Program-made: the position numbers and the translations under genes | Assembly: GCF_003751445.1 (NCBI RefSeq) | Contig: NZ_RJUU01000001.1 | Span: forward strand, 4,593,001 to 4,657,000 | Reading direction: 5' to 3' | DNA from: Streptomyces sp. 840.1 | Lineage (GTDB): Bacteria > Actinomycetota > Actinomycetes > Streptomycetales > Streptomycetaceae | DNA length: 64,000 nt | The notes under the pieces: model-generated | Seen by the model: only the letters and a program-made list of their open reading frames with translations | What the model was told of the DNA's origin: nothing | Database searches by the model: none | Part shown: positions 38,624 to 47,266 of the stretch, piece by piece | Layout of the letters: each line of letters begins with the position of its first letter | Numbering within the stretch: the first letter of the stretch is position 1

Positions 38624-39130
38624 ATGACATCGAACTCCTGGGCAGATTTCCGGACCGCGGAGCCCGACTTCGCCGACACCGTGCGGCAGCGCTTCGAGAA
38701 GTACAAGCACCACGTCCTGGCGACCATCCGCAAGGACGGTTCGCCCAGGGTGACCGGCCTGGAGGTGGAGTTCCGGCTGGACGAGCCCTTCCTCGGCATG
38801 ATGCCGAACTCCCGCAAGGCGCTGGACCTGCTCCGCGACCCGCGCTTCGCCGTGCACGCCAACCCCGGCCCCGACGCCGAGATGGCCGACGGGGACGCCC
38901 GGATCTCCGGCCGGGCGGTGGAGGTCACCGACCCCGCGGTGCTGGCCCGCTTCATCGATGAGGTGGTGCCGCCGCAGCCGTTCCACCTCTTCCGGCTGGA
39001 GCTGACCGAGGTGATGTACACCGGTATCGAGGGCGGCGACACCCTCGTCATCCGGGTGTGGCGGCCCGGGAAGCCGCTGCGCTCCTTCCGCCGCGGCAAT
39101 GACGAGGCCACCCTGGCCGAGATCTCCTGA
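38624..39130 (+). CDS. Pyridoxamine 5'-phosphate oxidase-like flavin/F420-binding protein
   Basis: A 168-residue split beta-barrel protein. FEKYKHHVLATIRKDGSPRVTGLEVEF is the usual opening of the pyridoxamine-phosphate-oxidase-like/FDOR group, whose members bind FMN, F420 or heme. ISGRAVEVTDPAVL and HLFRLELTEVMYTGIEGG follow. ATG 38624 is chosen because it matches family starts; the frame is open upstream. The cofactor and reaction cannot be fixed. It is 66 bp before a TetR-type gene on the same strand. Confidence 0.8.
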   Translation: MTSNSWADFRTAEPDFADTVRQRFEKYKHHVLATIRKDGSPRVTGLEVEFRLDEPFLGMMPNSRKALDLLRDPRFAVHANPGPDAEMADGDARISGRAVEVTDPAVLARFIDEVVPPQPFHLFRLELTEVMYTGIEGGDTLVIRVWRPGKPLRSFRRGNDEATLAEIS

Positions 39131-39196
39131 AGGTCCGGGCTCCCTCCGAAGGCGCCCGTATGACGGCGGGGAGACGGCCGGGCGGAGAATGGGCGG

Positions 39197-39808
39197 GTGC
39201 CTACCAAGAAGAAGCCCCAGGCGACGCCTTCCCCCGAGCGGCGCGGCGAGCTGCTCGCCATCGCCGCCGAGGTGTTCGCCGCGCAGGGATACAACGCCAC
39301 GACCGTCCGCCGGATCGCGGACGCGGCCGGAATGCTCGCGGGCAGCCTCTACTACCACTTCGATTCGAAGGAATCGATGGTCGACGAGATCCTCTCCACC
39401 TTCCTGAACGAGCTCTGGGAGGGGTACGACGCGGTGCTCGAAGCCGGGCTCGGCCCCAGGGAGACCATCGAGGCGCTCGTCACCGAGTCCTTCCGCGAGA
39501 TCGACCGGCACCGCGCCGCCGTCGCCATCTACCAGAAGGAGTCCCAGCACCTGGCCGCCCAGCCGAGGTTCCAGTACCTCGTCGACTCCCAGCAGAAGTT
39601 CGAGAAGGCCTGGCTGGGCACCCTGGAGCGCGGCGTCGTGGACCGGGTCTTCCGCGCCGACCTGGACATCCGGCTCACCTACCGGTTCGTCCGCGACACC
39701 GTCTGGGTCGCCGCGTCCTGGTACCGGCCTGGCGGCCGGCACAGCCCCGAGGAGATCGCCCGCCAGTACCTGTCGATGGTCCTGGACGGGATCGCCTTGC
39801 GCGGCTGA
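39197..39808 (+). CDS. TetR-family regulator (KstR2-like)
   Basis: A 203-residue regulator with an N-terminal TetR helix-turn-helix at about residues 18-60 (AAEVFAAQGYNATTVRRIADAAG, LAGSLYYHFDSKESMVDEIL). The C-terminal ligand-binding domain, with EIDRHRAAVAIYQKESQHLA and DTVWVAASWYRPGG, resembles the KstR2 group that controls later sterol degradation. No sterol genes lie here, so that role is only a resemblance. The start is GTG 39197. Confidence 0.85.
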   Translation: MPTKKKPQATPSPERRGELLAIAAEVFAAQGYNATTVRRIADAAGMLAGSLYYHFDSKESMVDEILSTFLNELWEGYDAVLEAGLGPRETIEALVTESFREIDRHRAAVAIYQKESQHLAAQPRFQYLVDSQQKFEKAWLGTLERGVVDRVFRADLDIRLTYRFVRDTVWVAASWYRPGGRHSPEEIARQYLSMVLDGIALRG

Positions 39809-40113
39809 GGCGACGCGGCGCCCGGGGCCTTCCGAGTCTTCGGCGATCTTCGAACGGCTCCGGCCCTTGCGCCCCATGGGTTCACCCGGGAAACAGCCGG
39901 CCGGCGGCGTGGCGTGTCCCACCGCCGGTCGGCAGATCGTGCTACGGTGGTCCGGTTGCAGTTTTGGTACCCATGAACTTTATGTGCGCCTGACGGGAAT
40001 GCTTCCTCAGGCGCTTTATTGTTTTCCGGCTTTCTCCGGGTGGGGCTCAATGCGGCGACTTGGAATTCGTAAAGTGCGGATTTCCGGCACTGCACCTGTT
40101 TTAGGAGAATGAC
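39809..40113 (+). promoter_or_regulatory. Promoter and 5' leader of the cold-shock gene
   Basis: A 305-bp region with no gene. From about 39950 it turns markedly AT-richer than its neighbours, as cold-shock leaders do. It holds an attenuator-like hairpin (39986-40025) and ends with TTTTAGGAGAATGAC before the ATG, giving a strong AGGAG ribosome site. A promoter is expected between 39930 and 39960; TACGGT at about 39943 is a possible -10. Confidence 0.55.
39986..40025 (+). promoter_or_regulatory. Attenuator-like hairpin with T-run in the cold-shock leader
   Basis: GCGCCTGA (39986-39993) pairs perfectly with TCAGGCGC (40007-40014), and TTTATTGTTTT follows at once. Such a T-run is rare in this genome and gives the form of an intrinsic terminator about 90 bp upstream of the start codon. 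Confidence 0.65.
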
Positions 40114-40317
40114 ATGGCTACTGGAACCGTGAAGTGGTTCAACTCGGAAAAGGGCTTCGGCTTCATCGAGCAGGACGGCGGCGGCGCTGACGTCTTCGCC
40201 CACTACTCCAACATCGCCACCCAGGGCTTCCGTGAGCTCCAGGAGGGCCAGAAGGTCTCCTTCGACGTCACGCAGGGCCAGAAGGGCCCGCAGGCGGAGA
40301 ACATCGTCCCGGCCTAA
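40114..40317 (+). CDS. Cold-shock protein, CspA family
   Basis: A 67-residue single-domain nucleic-acid chaperone. RNP1 is seen in KGFGFIEQ and RNP2 in DVFAHYSNI, with the usual [15 protein letters not shown] start and [10 protein letters not shown] end. It binds single-stranded RNA/DNA and melts RNA structure. A DEAD-box helicase gene follows 240 bp downstream after a strong terminator; both are likely part of RNA remodelling at low temperature. Confidence 0.97.
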   Translation: MATGTVKWFNSEKGFGFIEQDGGGADVFAHYSNIATQGFRELQEGQKVSFDVTQGQKGPQAENIVPA

Positions 40318-40338
40318 TTGCCGGACGCGTACCTCGCA

Positions 40339-40373
40339 GCCGGGGCCCGCACCGTGAAGGTGCGGGCCCCGGC
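40339..40373 (+). terminator. Terminator after the cold-shock gene
   Basis: A 15-bp perfect stem GCCGGGGCCCGCACC (40339-40353) pairs with 40359-40373 around a 5-nt loop, followed by TTGTG. Confidence 0.85.
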
Positions 40374-40559
40374 TTGTGCTGTCCCTGGGAAGTACGTAAC
40401 CTCCGGGCGCCCACCGGCGCCCCGCACCGGGTGCGACGAAGCACCCCGGGTGTCCCGGGCCCCCGCGCACCGCGTGCAGTGTCCGCATTCCGCGCGGGCC
40501 CCCGAAAAGTCCCAGCAGTCCCACGTAGTTCCCAGGAATCCCCAGGAGGGCAATTCCGT

Positions 40560-42146
40560 ATGACCCGCTCCGAACGTCAGGACCGTCCCGCCCGCAATCG
40601 CCCGTCGAGGGGGCGTGGCACGGCCCAGGCAAAGGCAACCGCACAGGGTTCCGGCAAGGGATCCGGCAAGGCGTCGCCGCGTCGCAAGGCCACGCCGCCG
40701 CAGGGTGAGTTCGCCCTGCCCGAAACCATGACCCCCGCACTGCCCGCCGTCGAGGCGTTCGCCGAGCTGGACATGCCCGCCGCCCTGCTGAAAACCCTTG
40801 CCGCGCAGGGCGTCACCGACCCCTTCCCGATCCAGGGCGCCACCCTGCCGAACTCGCTCGCCGGCCGGGACATCCTCGGCCGGGGCCGTACCGGCTCCGG
40901 CAAGACCCTGGCCTTCGGTCTCGCGCTGCTGGCCCGCACCGCCGGGCGGCGCTCCGAGCCGAAGGCGCCGCTCGTCCTCGTCCTCGTCCCGACCCGCGAG
41001 CTCGCCCAGCAGGTCACCGACGCGCTGACCCCCTACGCCACCGCGGTCAACCTGCGGATGGCCACGGTCGTCGGCGGGATGTCGATCACCAAGCAGTCCG
41101 GCACCCTGCGCCGGGGCGCCGAGGTGCTCGTCGCCACGCCGGGCCGGCTCAAGGACCTCATCGAGCGCGGCGACTGCCGCCTCGACCAGGTCGCCATCAC
41201 CGTCCTCGACGAGGCCGACCAGATGGCCGACATGGGCTTCATGCCGCAGGTCGTCGCCCTGCTCAAGCAGGTCGAGCCGGACGGGCAGCGGATGCTCTTC
41301 TCCGCGACCCTGGACAAGAACATCGACCGCCTGGTCAAGATGTTCCTGACCGACCCCGTCGTGCACTCGGTCGACCCCTCGGCCGGCGCCGTCACCACCA
41401 TGGAGCACCACGTGCTCCACGTGCTCGACGAGACCGACAAGAAGGCCGTCGCCACGAAGATCGCCGCTCGCGAGGGCCGGGTGATCATGTTCGTCGACAC
41501 CAAGCGTGCCGCCGACCGCTTCGCCAAGCGGCTGCTCGCAAGCGGCGTCCGGGCCGCGGCCCTGCACGGCGGCCGCTCGCAGCCGCAGCGCAACCGGACC
41601 CTGGACCAGTTCAAGAACGGCCAGGTCACCGCGCTCGTCGCGACGAACGTGGCGGCGCGCGGCATCCACGTCGACGACCTCGACCTCGTCGTCAACGTGG
41701 ACCCGCCCACCGACCACAAGGACTACCTCCACCGAGGCGGGCGCACGGCGCGCGCCGGGGAGTCCGGCAGCGTCGTCACGCTGGTGCTGCCCGAGGAGAA
41801 GCGGGAGATGACCCGGCTGATGCAGGACGCCGGCATCGCGCCGCGCACTACCCGGATCAAGTCCACCGACGAGGAGCTCGCCCGGATCACCGGCGCGCGT
41901 GAGCCGTCGGGCATCGCCATCGTGGTCGAGATCCCGCAGCCGACCCAGCCGAAGCCGCGTACGCGGTCCGGCGGGGGCTCGGGCGCGGGGACGGGCGGCG
42001 GTTTCCGCTCGGGGACGCGTGGGCGTGGCCGGCGCGGATCCGGTGCCGGGGCTGCCGGCGGTGCCGGTGGCGGGACCGGGGGCGCGGGTCGCGCCGGCGG
42101 TTCCGGCCGCAGCGGTGCGCCTGCGCGCGGGCGCCGCGCGGCGTAG
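40560..42146 (+). CDS. DEAD-box ATP-dependent RNA helicase (RhlE-like)
   Basis: A 528-residue RNA helicase. After a basic N-terminus of about 55 residues come the Q motif (PFPIQGATLPNSL), motif I GRTGSGKT, motif Ia PTRELAQQ, motif II VLDEADQM, motif III FSATLD, motif V ATNVAARGIHVDDLDLVVN and motif VI HRGGRTARAGESG. The C-terminal 80 residues are Gly/Arg/Ser-rich (RGRGRRGSG-like), a probable RNA-binding tail. ATG 40560 follows AGGAGGG at 9 bp. It sits after a cold-shock gene, fitting a role in unwinding RNA in the cold. Confidence 0.92.
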   Translation: MTRSERQDRPARNRPSRGRGTAQAKATAQGSGKGSGKASPRRKATPPQGEFALPETMTPALPAVEAFAELDMPAALLKTLAAQGVTDPFPIQGATLPNSLAGRDILGRGRTGSGKTLAFGLALLARTAGRRSEPKAPLVLVLVPTRELAQQVTDALTPYATAVNLRMATVVGGMSITKQSGTLRRGAEVLVATPGRLKDLIERGDCRLDQVAITVLDEADQMADMGFMPQVVALLKQVEPDGQRMLFSATLDKNIDRLVKMFLTDPVVHSVDPSAGAVTTMEHHVLHVLDETDKKAVATKIAAREGRVIMFVDTKRAADRFAKRLLASGVRAAALHGGRSQPQRNRTLDQFKNGQVTALVATNVAARGIHVDDLDLVVNVDPPTDHKDYLHRGGRTARAGESGSVVTLVLPEEKREMTRLMQDAGIAPRTTRIKSTDEELARITGAREPSGIAIVVEIPQPTQPKPRTRSGGGSGAGTGGGFRSGTRGRGRRGSGAGAAGGAGGGTGGAGRAGGSGRSGAPARGRRAA

Positions 42147-42153
42147 CGCAATT

Positions 42154-42234
42154 CAGCCCGTCCGGCGACGGAGGACGGAAGCGATGCCCGGGAGCACCCG
42201 GCCGACGCTCCGTCCTCAATCGCCGGACGGGCTT
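42154..42234. repeat. Inverted pair of AGCCCGTCCGGCGATTGAGG repeats (copies 3 and 4)
   Basis: Copy 3 (42154-42176, plus, GATTG changed to GACGG) and copy 4 (42212-42234, minus, full) face each other between two convergent genes and could fold into a large hairpin. Copy 4 supplies the last codons and stop of the ankyrin gene. Confidence 0.75.
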
Positions 42235-43214
42235 GTCTGTGCCCCCAGCCGCGCCAGCACGTCCGCGCCGAACGCCCGGCGCAACGGATCATCCGCCGCG
42301 CACCACGCGGCCGCCGCCTGCCGGGTCTCCTCGTCGCCGCGCTCGCGCAGCGCCTGTGCCGAGGCCTGCCAGTTGTCCAGGTCCGGGCCGCCCGAGTGCA
42401 GCGCCCGGCGGGCCAGCTCCTCGAACGGGGCGAGCAGGCCCAGTTCGCTCTCCAGGAGCGTGGCGATCGCGCCGTGCCCGGTCTGCTGGTCCTGGCCCGC
42501 GAACGGCTCCCCGTCGCCCCGGGCCAGCTCGACGACCAGCGTCTCGCCGCCGTCGACGACGGTGCGGTGCACCGATACGCGGTGCGCGTCCGTGTCCCCG
42601 TACGCGTCGAGCAGCCCGCCGCGCATCTCCTGTTCCAGGTCCACGTCCAGCATGCGGCGCGCCTCGCCGAGCGCCTCTTCGAGGGCCCCGTCCGGTGCTC
42701 CCGCGCCGTGGTGCAGCAGCGCCCGCACCGTCTCCAGGGAGCCCCTGCGGGCGGCCAGGAGGAGCGGCGCCTCGCCGCCCGGCCCCGGCAGGCAGGGGTC
42801 GGCGCCGTGGGCGAGCAGGGCGCGGGCGGTCCCCGCGTGGCCGAGCCCCACCGCCCAGCGCAGCGCCGTGAAACCGAACTGCTCGCGCAGATCCGGCCGG
42901 GCCCCGGCCGACAGCAGCGCCTCGACCACCTCGGTGTGACCGCCGCAGGCCGCCCCGCAGATCGGCAGGTCACCCGCTTCCGGACCGCAGGCCCGGTCCG
43001 GATCGGCACCGGCCGCGAGGAGCAGCCGCACCACGCCCGGCCGGTCCGAGACCGCCGCCAGGTAGAGCGCGCTGGCACCGTCCTCGTCGGTCGACTCGGC
43101 GGGCACACCGGCGCGAAGCAGCCGTACGACGGCGTCCTCGCCCTCGTACACCGCGTCGAACAGGCTCTGCCCGCCCGCCCCCGGGTATCCCCGCGTCATC
43201 GGATCTTCTGTCAC
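42216..43214 (-). CDS. Ankyrin-repeat protein
   Basis: A 332-residue protein with about four to five ankyrin repeats in the first 175 residues (DGASALYLAAVSDRPGVVRLLLAAGADPD, GHTEVVEALLSAGARPDL, FTALRWAVGLGHAGTARALLAHGADP, APLLLAARRGSLETVRALL). A C-terminal part of about 150 residues has no recognised domain. The final residues TSPSGD and the stop come from a dispersed repeat, so the original end was probably different. GTG 43214 is used; ATG 43199 is possible. With no clear ribosome site the mRNA may be leaderless. Partner unknown. Confidence 0.8.
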   Translation of the reverse strand: MTEDPMTRGYPGAGGQSLFDAVYEGEDAVVRLLRAGVPAESTDEDGASALYLAAVSDRPGVVRLLLAAGADPDRACGPEAGDLPICGAACGGHTEVVEALLSAGARPDLREQFGFTALRWAVGLGHAGTARALLAHGADPCLPGPGGEAPLLLAARRGSLETVRALLHHGAGAPDGALEEALGEARRMLDVDLEQEMRGGLLDAYGDTDAHRVSVHRTVVDGGETLVVELARGDGEPFAGQDQQTGHGAIATLLESELGLLAPFEELARRALHSGGPDLDNWQASAQALRERGDEETRQAAAAWCAADDPLRRAFGADVLARLGAQTSPSGD

Positions 43215-43265
43215 ATTTCGACTGTAATACCTTTTGAGCCAAGGCCTGTTACGGGCGTTGGCGTC

Positions 43266-44174
43266 TCAGGTCGTGCAGTCCAGCACCGTGCGGCACAGCG
43301 CGCACCTGGCCCGCACCCGGCCGCGCACCGGCACCCGGTTGCGCTGATGGCAGGTCGGGCACGCGAACGCGACCCGCAGCCCGTCCCGCCCGGTCTCGAA
43401 GGCGTACGGCGGCTCGGGGCCGGGGGCCGAGGCCGCACCGGGATGGTCCTGGGCGTACCGGCGGTCCTTGGCGTACCGGCGCCGGCCCGCCCAGCCGGCC
43501 GCCGTCAACGGCGGCTGCAGGGTCTCCCGCAGGGCCTGCGCCCGGCCCTTCGTGTACGCGGTGTAGGCCTGCGGGCTGGTGAACCAGGGCGAGGGGTCCT
43601 CGTCGAAGGCGAGTGCCCGCTTGGCCAGTACGTACCCGAACTCCTCCGGGGTGAGGTAGCCGAGCTTCTGGCTGGAGGTGGCGTCCTCCCGGAACGCGTC
43701 GAGCAGCAGCCAGCCGGCCCCCAGATAGGCGGCCGCGGTGTCGGTGAGGATCTCGTTGTCGCGGATACCAGGGAACCGCAGGTCGAGCCGGTGCAGCAGC
43801 ACATGGGTGACCTCGTGCGACAACGCGGCGCCGATGTCCCTGCGGTGGGTGCGGAACCGGTCGTTGAGCTCGACGAAGTACTCGGGCCCGGCCGCGAGTT
43901 CGACGCTGCCGGCATGCTCCATCGCACGGAACGCCACGACCATGCGGGCGTCCGGCAGACGCAGGTGCCGCACCATCGCCCGTGCCACGCGCTGCGCGCC
44001 GATGTGCAGGTCGTCCGAGTCGGCGAAGGCGGCGTCGACGGGCAGCAGGCTCGGCGCGAAACGGTGCACACCGTCGTACGACAGCCGCCGGTACAGCGCG
44101 GTGATCGCGGACCGGACCGTCGCCAGGTGCGGGAACCCGTGCACGACCGGGCTGCCGTGGGGGCTGTCGCTCAC
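43266..44174 (-). CDS. Zinc-metallopeptidase-like protein with C-terminal zinc ribbon
   Basis: A 302-residue protein of unknown function. SHEVTHVLLH near residue 128 is an HExxH zinc-peptidase motif, and a Glu/Asp-rich stretch (DNEILTDTAAAYLGAGW) about 20 residues later may supply the third ligand, as in gluzincins or minigluzincins. The last 35 residues form a zinc ribbon (CPTCHQRNRVPV, RARCALCRTVLDC). No signal peptide is seen, so it is probably cytosolic. The start is GTG 44174. No partner gene suggests a substrate. Confidence 0.65.
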   Translation of the reverse strand: MSDSPHGSPVVHGFPHLATVRSAITALYRRLSYDGVHRFAPSLLPVDAAFADSDDLHIGAQRVARAMVRHLRLPDARMVVAFRAMEHAGSVELAAGPEYFVELNDRFRTHRRDIGAALSHEVTHVLLHRLDLRFPGIRDNEILTDTAAAYLGAGWLLLDAFREDATSSQKLGYLTPEEFGYVLAKRALAFDEDPSPWFTSPQAYTAYTKGRAQALRETLQPPLTAAGWAGRRRYAKDRRYAQDHPGAASAPGPEPPYAFETGRDGLRVAFACPTCHQRNRVPVRGRVRARCALCRTVLDCTT

Positions 44175-44257
44175 GCCCTCACCCCCGTCCGCGCCACTCG
44201 GTGCCGCCCACTGTAGCGGGGGGCGGCGCCGGGCGGCCCGGGAGAGCGGGGCGGCCC

Positions 44258-46078
44258 TCAGATGCCGGCCGCCTCCGGGACACCGGCAGCGGTCCGCGAG
44301 GCCGGACCCGGCCCCAGCTCCGCGTACGGCGCGCCCGCTTCCTCCAGCTCCAGCACCCACACCTCGTTGCTCCCTTCCCGCAGCACCGGACCCGGCACGT
44401 ACAGCGTGCGCTGCGGGCCCGCCGACCAGTACCGGCCGAGGCAGAACCCGTTCACCCAGACGAACCCGCGCGTCCAGCCCGGCAGTTCGAGGCCCGCGTG
44501 CCCGGTCTCGCGCGCGTCCGCCGCCGCGAGCTCGAAGGAACCCCGGTACAGGCCGCCGCGCCCGGCCCCGTCGACCGGGACGAAGGGGACCGAGGCCACC
44601 GCCGCCGCGTCCTCGAACGCGTCGAGCCGCAGGGCCCGCGCCCGTACGCCGTGCAGGAACTGCCGCTCGTGCAGCACGCCTCCGGTGATGCCCTTGGCCT
44701 CGCCGAGGCGCGGCCCGTAGTTGACCCGGCCCAGCGACTCGGCCCACAGCTCCACCTCGGCGGGCCCGGCCACCGGCTCGTCGAGGGTGCCGTCCTCCTC
44801 GCTCAGGACGCCCCTGCGGACACCGTCCACGTACACCACCGCCCGGTCCCGCAGGCCCGACACGCCCAGGGTGTACGGCCGTCGGGGGCCCGGGACGGCG
44901 ACCCGGTAGCGCACCAGGCCCCGGTCGACGCCCAGCTCCTCGAACGTGGGCGGAACGCCGGACTCCGGCTGCTCCTCGTCCCCGAGCGCCTCCAGCACGT
45001 CGCTGAGGGGCGCCCAGCCGGTCAGCGCGGCCCGCAGCGGCGCGGCGAGCCCGGCGGGCTCCGGCGGCGGCTCCGGGAGCGGGCCGTCCGCGTAGGGGGC
45101 GAGGACCTCCCGGAACAGCCAGAACTTCTCGGTGGGCCGCCCGTACTCGTCGACCGGTGCGTCGTAGTCGTACGACGTCACCGTCCCCAGGAGCCGCTGG
45201 TCCTGGAGCGGGCCCGAGCGGTTGGCGCCCGCCCAGCCGCCGAAGTTCGTGCCGCCGTGCGCCATGTAGATGTTGACCGACGCCCCGCACTCCAGGATCT
45301 CCCGCAGCGCGTCGGCGGCCTGTGCCGGATCACGTACGACCGGCGGCGCACCCCAGTGCTCGAACCAGCCGCACCAGAACTCCATGCACATCAGCGGGCC
45401 CTTGTCCTGGTGGCGCCTGAGCACCCGGAACGCCTCGCGCGCGCCCGACCCGAAGTTCGCCGTGGCCAGCAGGCCGGGCACCGAACCGCCCGTGAGCATG
45501 TGGTCCTCCGGCCCGTCGGAGGTGAACAGCGGTACGCTCACGCCGAGTTCGACGAGCATCGCGGCCACCTGCCGCAGGTACTCCTGGTCGGTGCCGTAGC
45601 TGCCGTACTCGTTCTCCGCCTGGACCATGATCACCGGACCGCCGCGGTCGATCTGCCGCTCCACGACCTGGGGCAGGAGTTCGGCGAACCACCGCCGTAC
45701 CGCGTCCAGATAGCCGGCGTCGCGGGTCCGCACCCGCCGGCCGTACCGCCCGGTCACCCAGGTTGGCAGTCCGCCGTTCTCCCACTCCGCGCAGATGTAG
45801 GGACCCGGCCGGACGATCGCCCGGAGTCCGGCCCGCTGGGCCGAGTCCAGGAACCGGCCCAGCGCCGCCACGTCCCGGAACCGGCCGGGCCGGGGTTCGT
45901 GGAGGTTCCACGGCACGTACGTCTCGACACAGTTCAGGCCCATCGCCCGCAGCATCGACAGCCGGTGGTCCCACTGCGCCTCGTGCACCCGGAAGTAGTG
46001 CAGGGCACCCGACAGCAGCCGCACGGGCCGCCCGTCGAGCCGGAAGTGGTCGTCGTCGCCCACCGTGAAGTCAGCCAT
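44258..46078 (-). CDS. Glycoside hydrolase family 35 beta-galactosidase
   Basis: A 606-residue GH35 enzyme. LLSGALHYFRVHEAQW, GLNCVETYVPWNLHEPRPG and RPGPYICAEWENGGLPTW are the family opening. The acid/base Glu is in VQAENEYGSYG and the nucleophile Glu in CMEFWCGWFEHWG. C-terminal jelly-roll domains with LPGWTRGFVWVNGFCLGRYW follow. No signal peptide is seen, so it acts on galactosides taken up by the cell. It is divergent from an AraC-type regulator (286-bp gap), which probably controls it. Confidence 0.93.
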   Translation of the reverse strand: MADFTVGDDDHFRLDGRPVRLLSGALHYFRVHEAQWDHRLSMLRAMGLNCVETYVPWNLHEPRPGRFRDVAALGRFLDSAQRAGLRAIVRPGPYICAEWENGGLPTWVTGRYGRRVRTRDAGYLDAVRRWFAELLPQVVERQIDRGGPVIMVQAENEYGSYGTDQEYLRQVAAMLVELGVSVPLFTSDGPEDHMLTGGSVPGLLATANFGSGAREAFRVLRRHQDKGPLMCMEFWCGWFEHWGAPPVVRDPAQAADALREILECGASVNIYMAHGGTNFGGWAGANRSGPLQDQRLLGTVTSYDYDAPVDEYGRPTEKFWLFREVLAPYADGPLPEPPPEPAGLAAPLRAALTGWAPLSDVLEALGDEEQPESGVPPTFEELGVDRGLVRYRVAVPGPRRPYTLGVSGLRDRAVVYVDGVRRGVLSEEDGTLDEPVAGPAEVELWAESLGRVNYGPRLGEAKGITGGVLHERQFLHGVRARALRLDAFEDAAAVASVPFVPVDGAGRGGLYRGSFELAAADARETGHAGLELPGWTRGFVWVNGFCLGRYWSAGPQRTLYVPGPVLREGSNEVWVLELEEAGAPYAELGPGPASRTAAGVPEAAGI

Positions 46079-46246
46079 CGTGCTCGTTCTCTCCTGTGCG
46101 GGCGGTCCCGGGGTGCCGTGCTCCGCGAGCGGGTACGGCCGGAACGCGGCACGTGTGACGGAGCGGGCGAACCCGGGAGGAATGTCGCGACCCAGCCTCA
46201 CCCCCTGGCGTGCGGCCGGTCCATGGACAAAGATCATTGCTGTTTG

Positions 46247-46326
46247 GACGCAGCGGCACACGGCTGCGGCGGCACACGAGTGCAGCGGCACGCCGCTGTC
46301 GCAGTACACGGCTGTCGCGGCGCACC
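46247..46326 (+). repeat. Five degenerate 16-bp tandem units in the GH35/AraC intergenic region
   Basis: Units begin at 46247, 46263, 46279, 46295 and 46311, for example GACGCAGCGGCACACG, GCTGCGGCGGCACACG and GCTGTCGCAGTACACG. The 16-bp period is not a multiple of three, so it is not a coding repeat. The array ends 39 bp before the AraC-type start. Possible regulator-binding array. Confidence 0.65.
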
Positions 46327-46364
46327 GCGTCGCGGCATGGAGCGAGAACCGGGAGCGAAAGCCG

Positions 46365-47243
46365 ATGTACCACACCTGGATGCGCTTCTTCACCCCGAGC
46401 CCGCTCCACCACCGCCTCGGTCTGGTCTGCCTCGGGGTGGGCCTCCAGCACGGCGCGCTGCCCACCGTCGGCCCCCGCACCCTGGACCACCACGTCGCCG
46501 TGGTCATCAACTCGGGCAGCGGGTGGTTCGCCGGGCCCGACGGGCGGCGCACCCCGGTCACCGCGCCCAGCCTGATCTGGCTCACCCCGGGCACCCCGCA
46601 CCACTACGGCGCCGACCCCGCCACCGGCTGGGACGAGAGCTTCGTCGACTTCACGGGCCCCGCCACCACCACCTACACCGAACTCGGCTACATCGAGCCG
46701 GACCGCCCCCTCGTCCCGCTCTCCGACACGGCGGCGCCACGGGCCGCCATCGGCCGGATGGTGCGGGCGGCCCGGCGCGGCAACCCGCTCCTGGAGGTGG
46801 AGACGGGCGCCGCCGTCCACGAACTGCTCGTCGCGCTGCGCCGGGCCCGCGCCGATGTCAGCCCCGACGGTGACCCGGTGCTCCAGGCCATGACCCGGGA
46901 CGCCTTCCAGCCGCTCTCCGTCGCCGAGCACGCCGCCCGGCACGGGATGACCGCCGCCGAACTGCGCACGGCCGTCCGGCGCGGAGCGGGGTGCAGCCCG
47001 AAGGACTACCTGCTCGGCATCCGGCTGGGCCGTGCCAAGGAGCTGCTGGCCACCAGCGATCTGCCGGTCGCGGCGGTCGCCCGCCGGGTCGGGTACGACG
47101 ATCCGGCGTACTTCTCCCGGCTGTTCGCCCGCCGCGTCGGCATCGCCCCGGTCCGCTTCCGTGAGCAGCAGGGGCGCAGTGTGCCGGGGGGCTGGAGCGA
47201 CCGGGTGCCGGACCCGGACCACCCGCCGACGATCACTCCGTAG
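46365..47243 (+). CDS. AraC-family regulator
   Basis: A 292-residue regulator. The N-terminal cupin-type sensor (DHHVAVVINSGSGWFAGPDG, LIWLTPGTPHHYGADP) probably binds a sugar. The C-terminal AraC DNA-binding domain has two helix-turn-helix units, the second being VAAVARRVGYDDPAYFSRLFARRVGIAPVRFR. ATG 46365 follows GGGAGCG. The frame stays open up to 46065, but the upstream part covers the 16-bp tandem units and the GH35 start, so I do not include it. Divergent from the GH35 gene, which it likely regulates. Confidence 0.9.
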   Translation: MYHTWMRFFTPSPLHHRLGLVCLGVGLQHGALPTVGPRTLDHHVAVVINSGSGWFAGPDGRRTPVTAPSLIWLTPGTPHHYGADPATGWDESFVDFTGPATTTYTELGYIEPDRPLVPLSDTAAPRAAIGRMVRAARRGNPLLEVETGAAVHELLVALRRARADVSPDGDPVLQAMTRDAFQPLSVAEHAARHGMTAAELRTAVRRGAGCSPKDYLLGIRLGRAKELLATSDLPVAAVARRVGYDDPAYFSRLFARRVGIAPVRFREQQGRSVPGGWSDRVPDPDHPPTITP

Positions 47244-47266
47244 CCCGCTGCGCCGGACGGGCTCCA

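Noticed and set aside
46065..46364. Upstream extension of the AraC-type gene in the same frame
   Set aside because: It runs over the GH35 start region and the 16-bp tandem units, and the encoded residues do not look like a sensor domain. ATG 46365 has a ribosome site.
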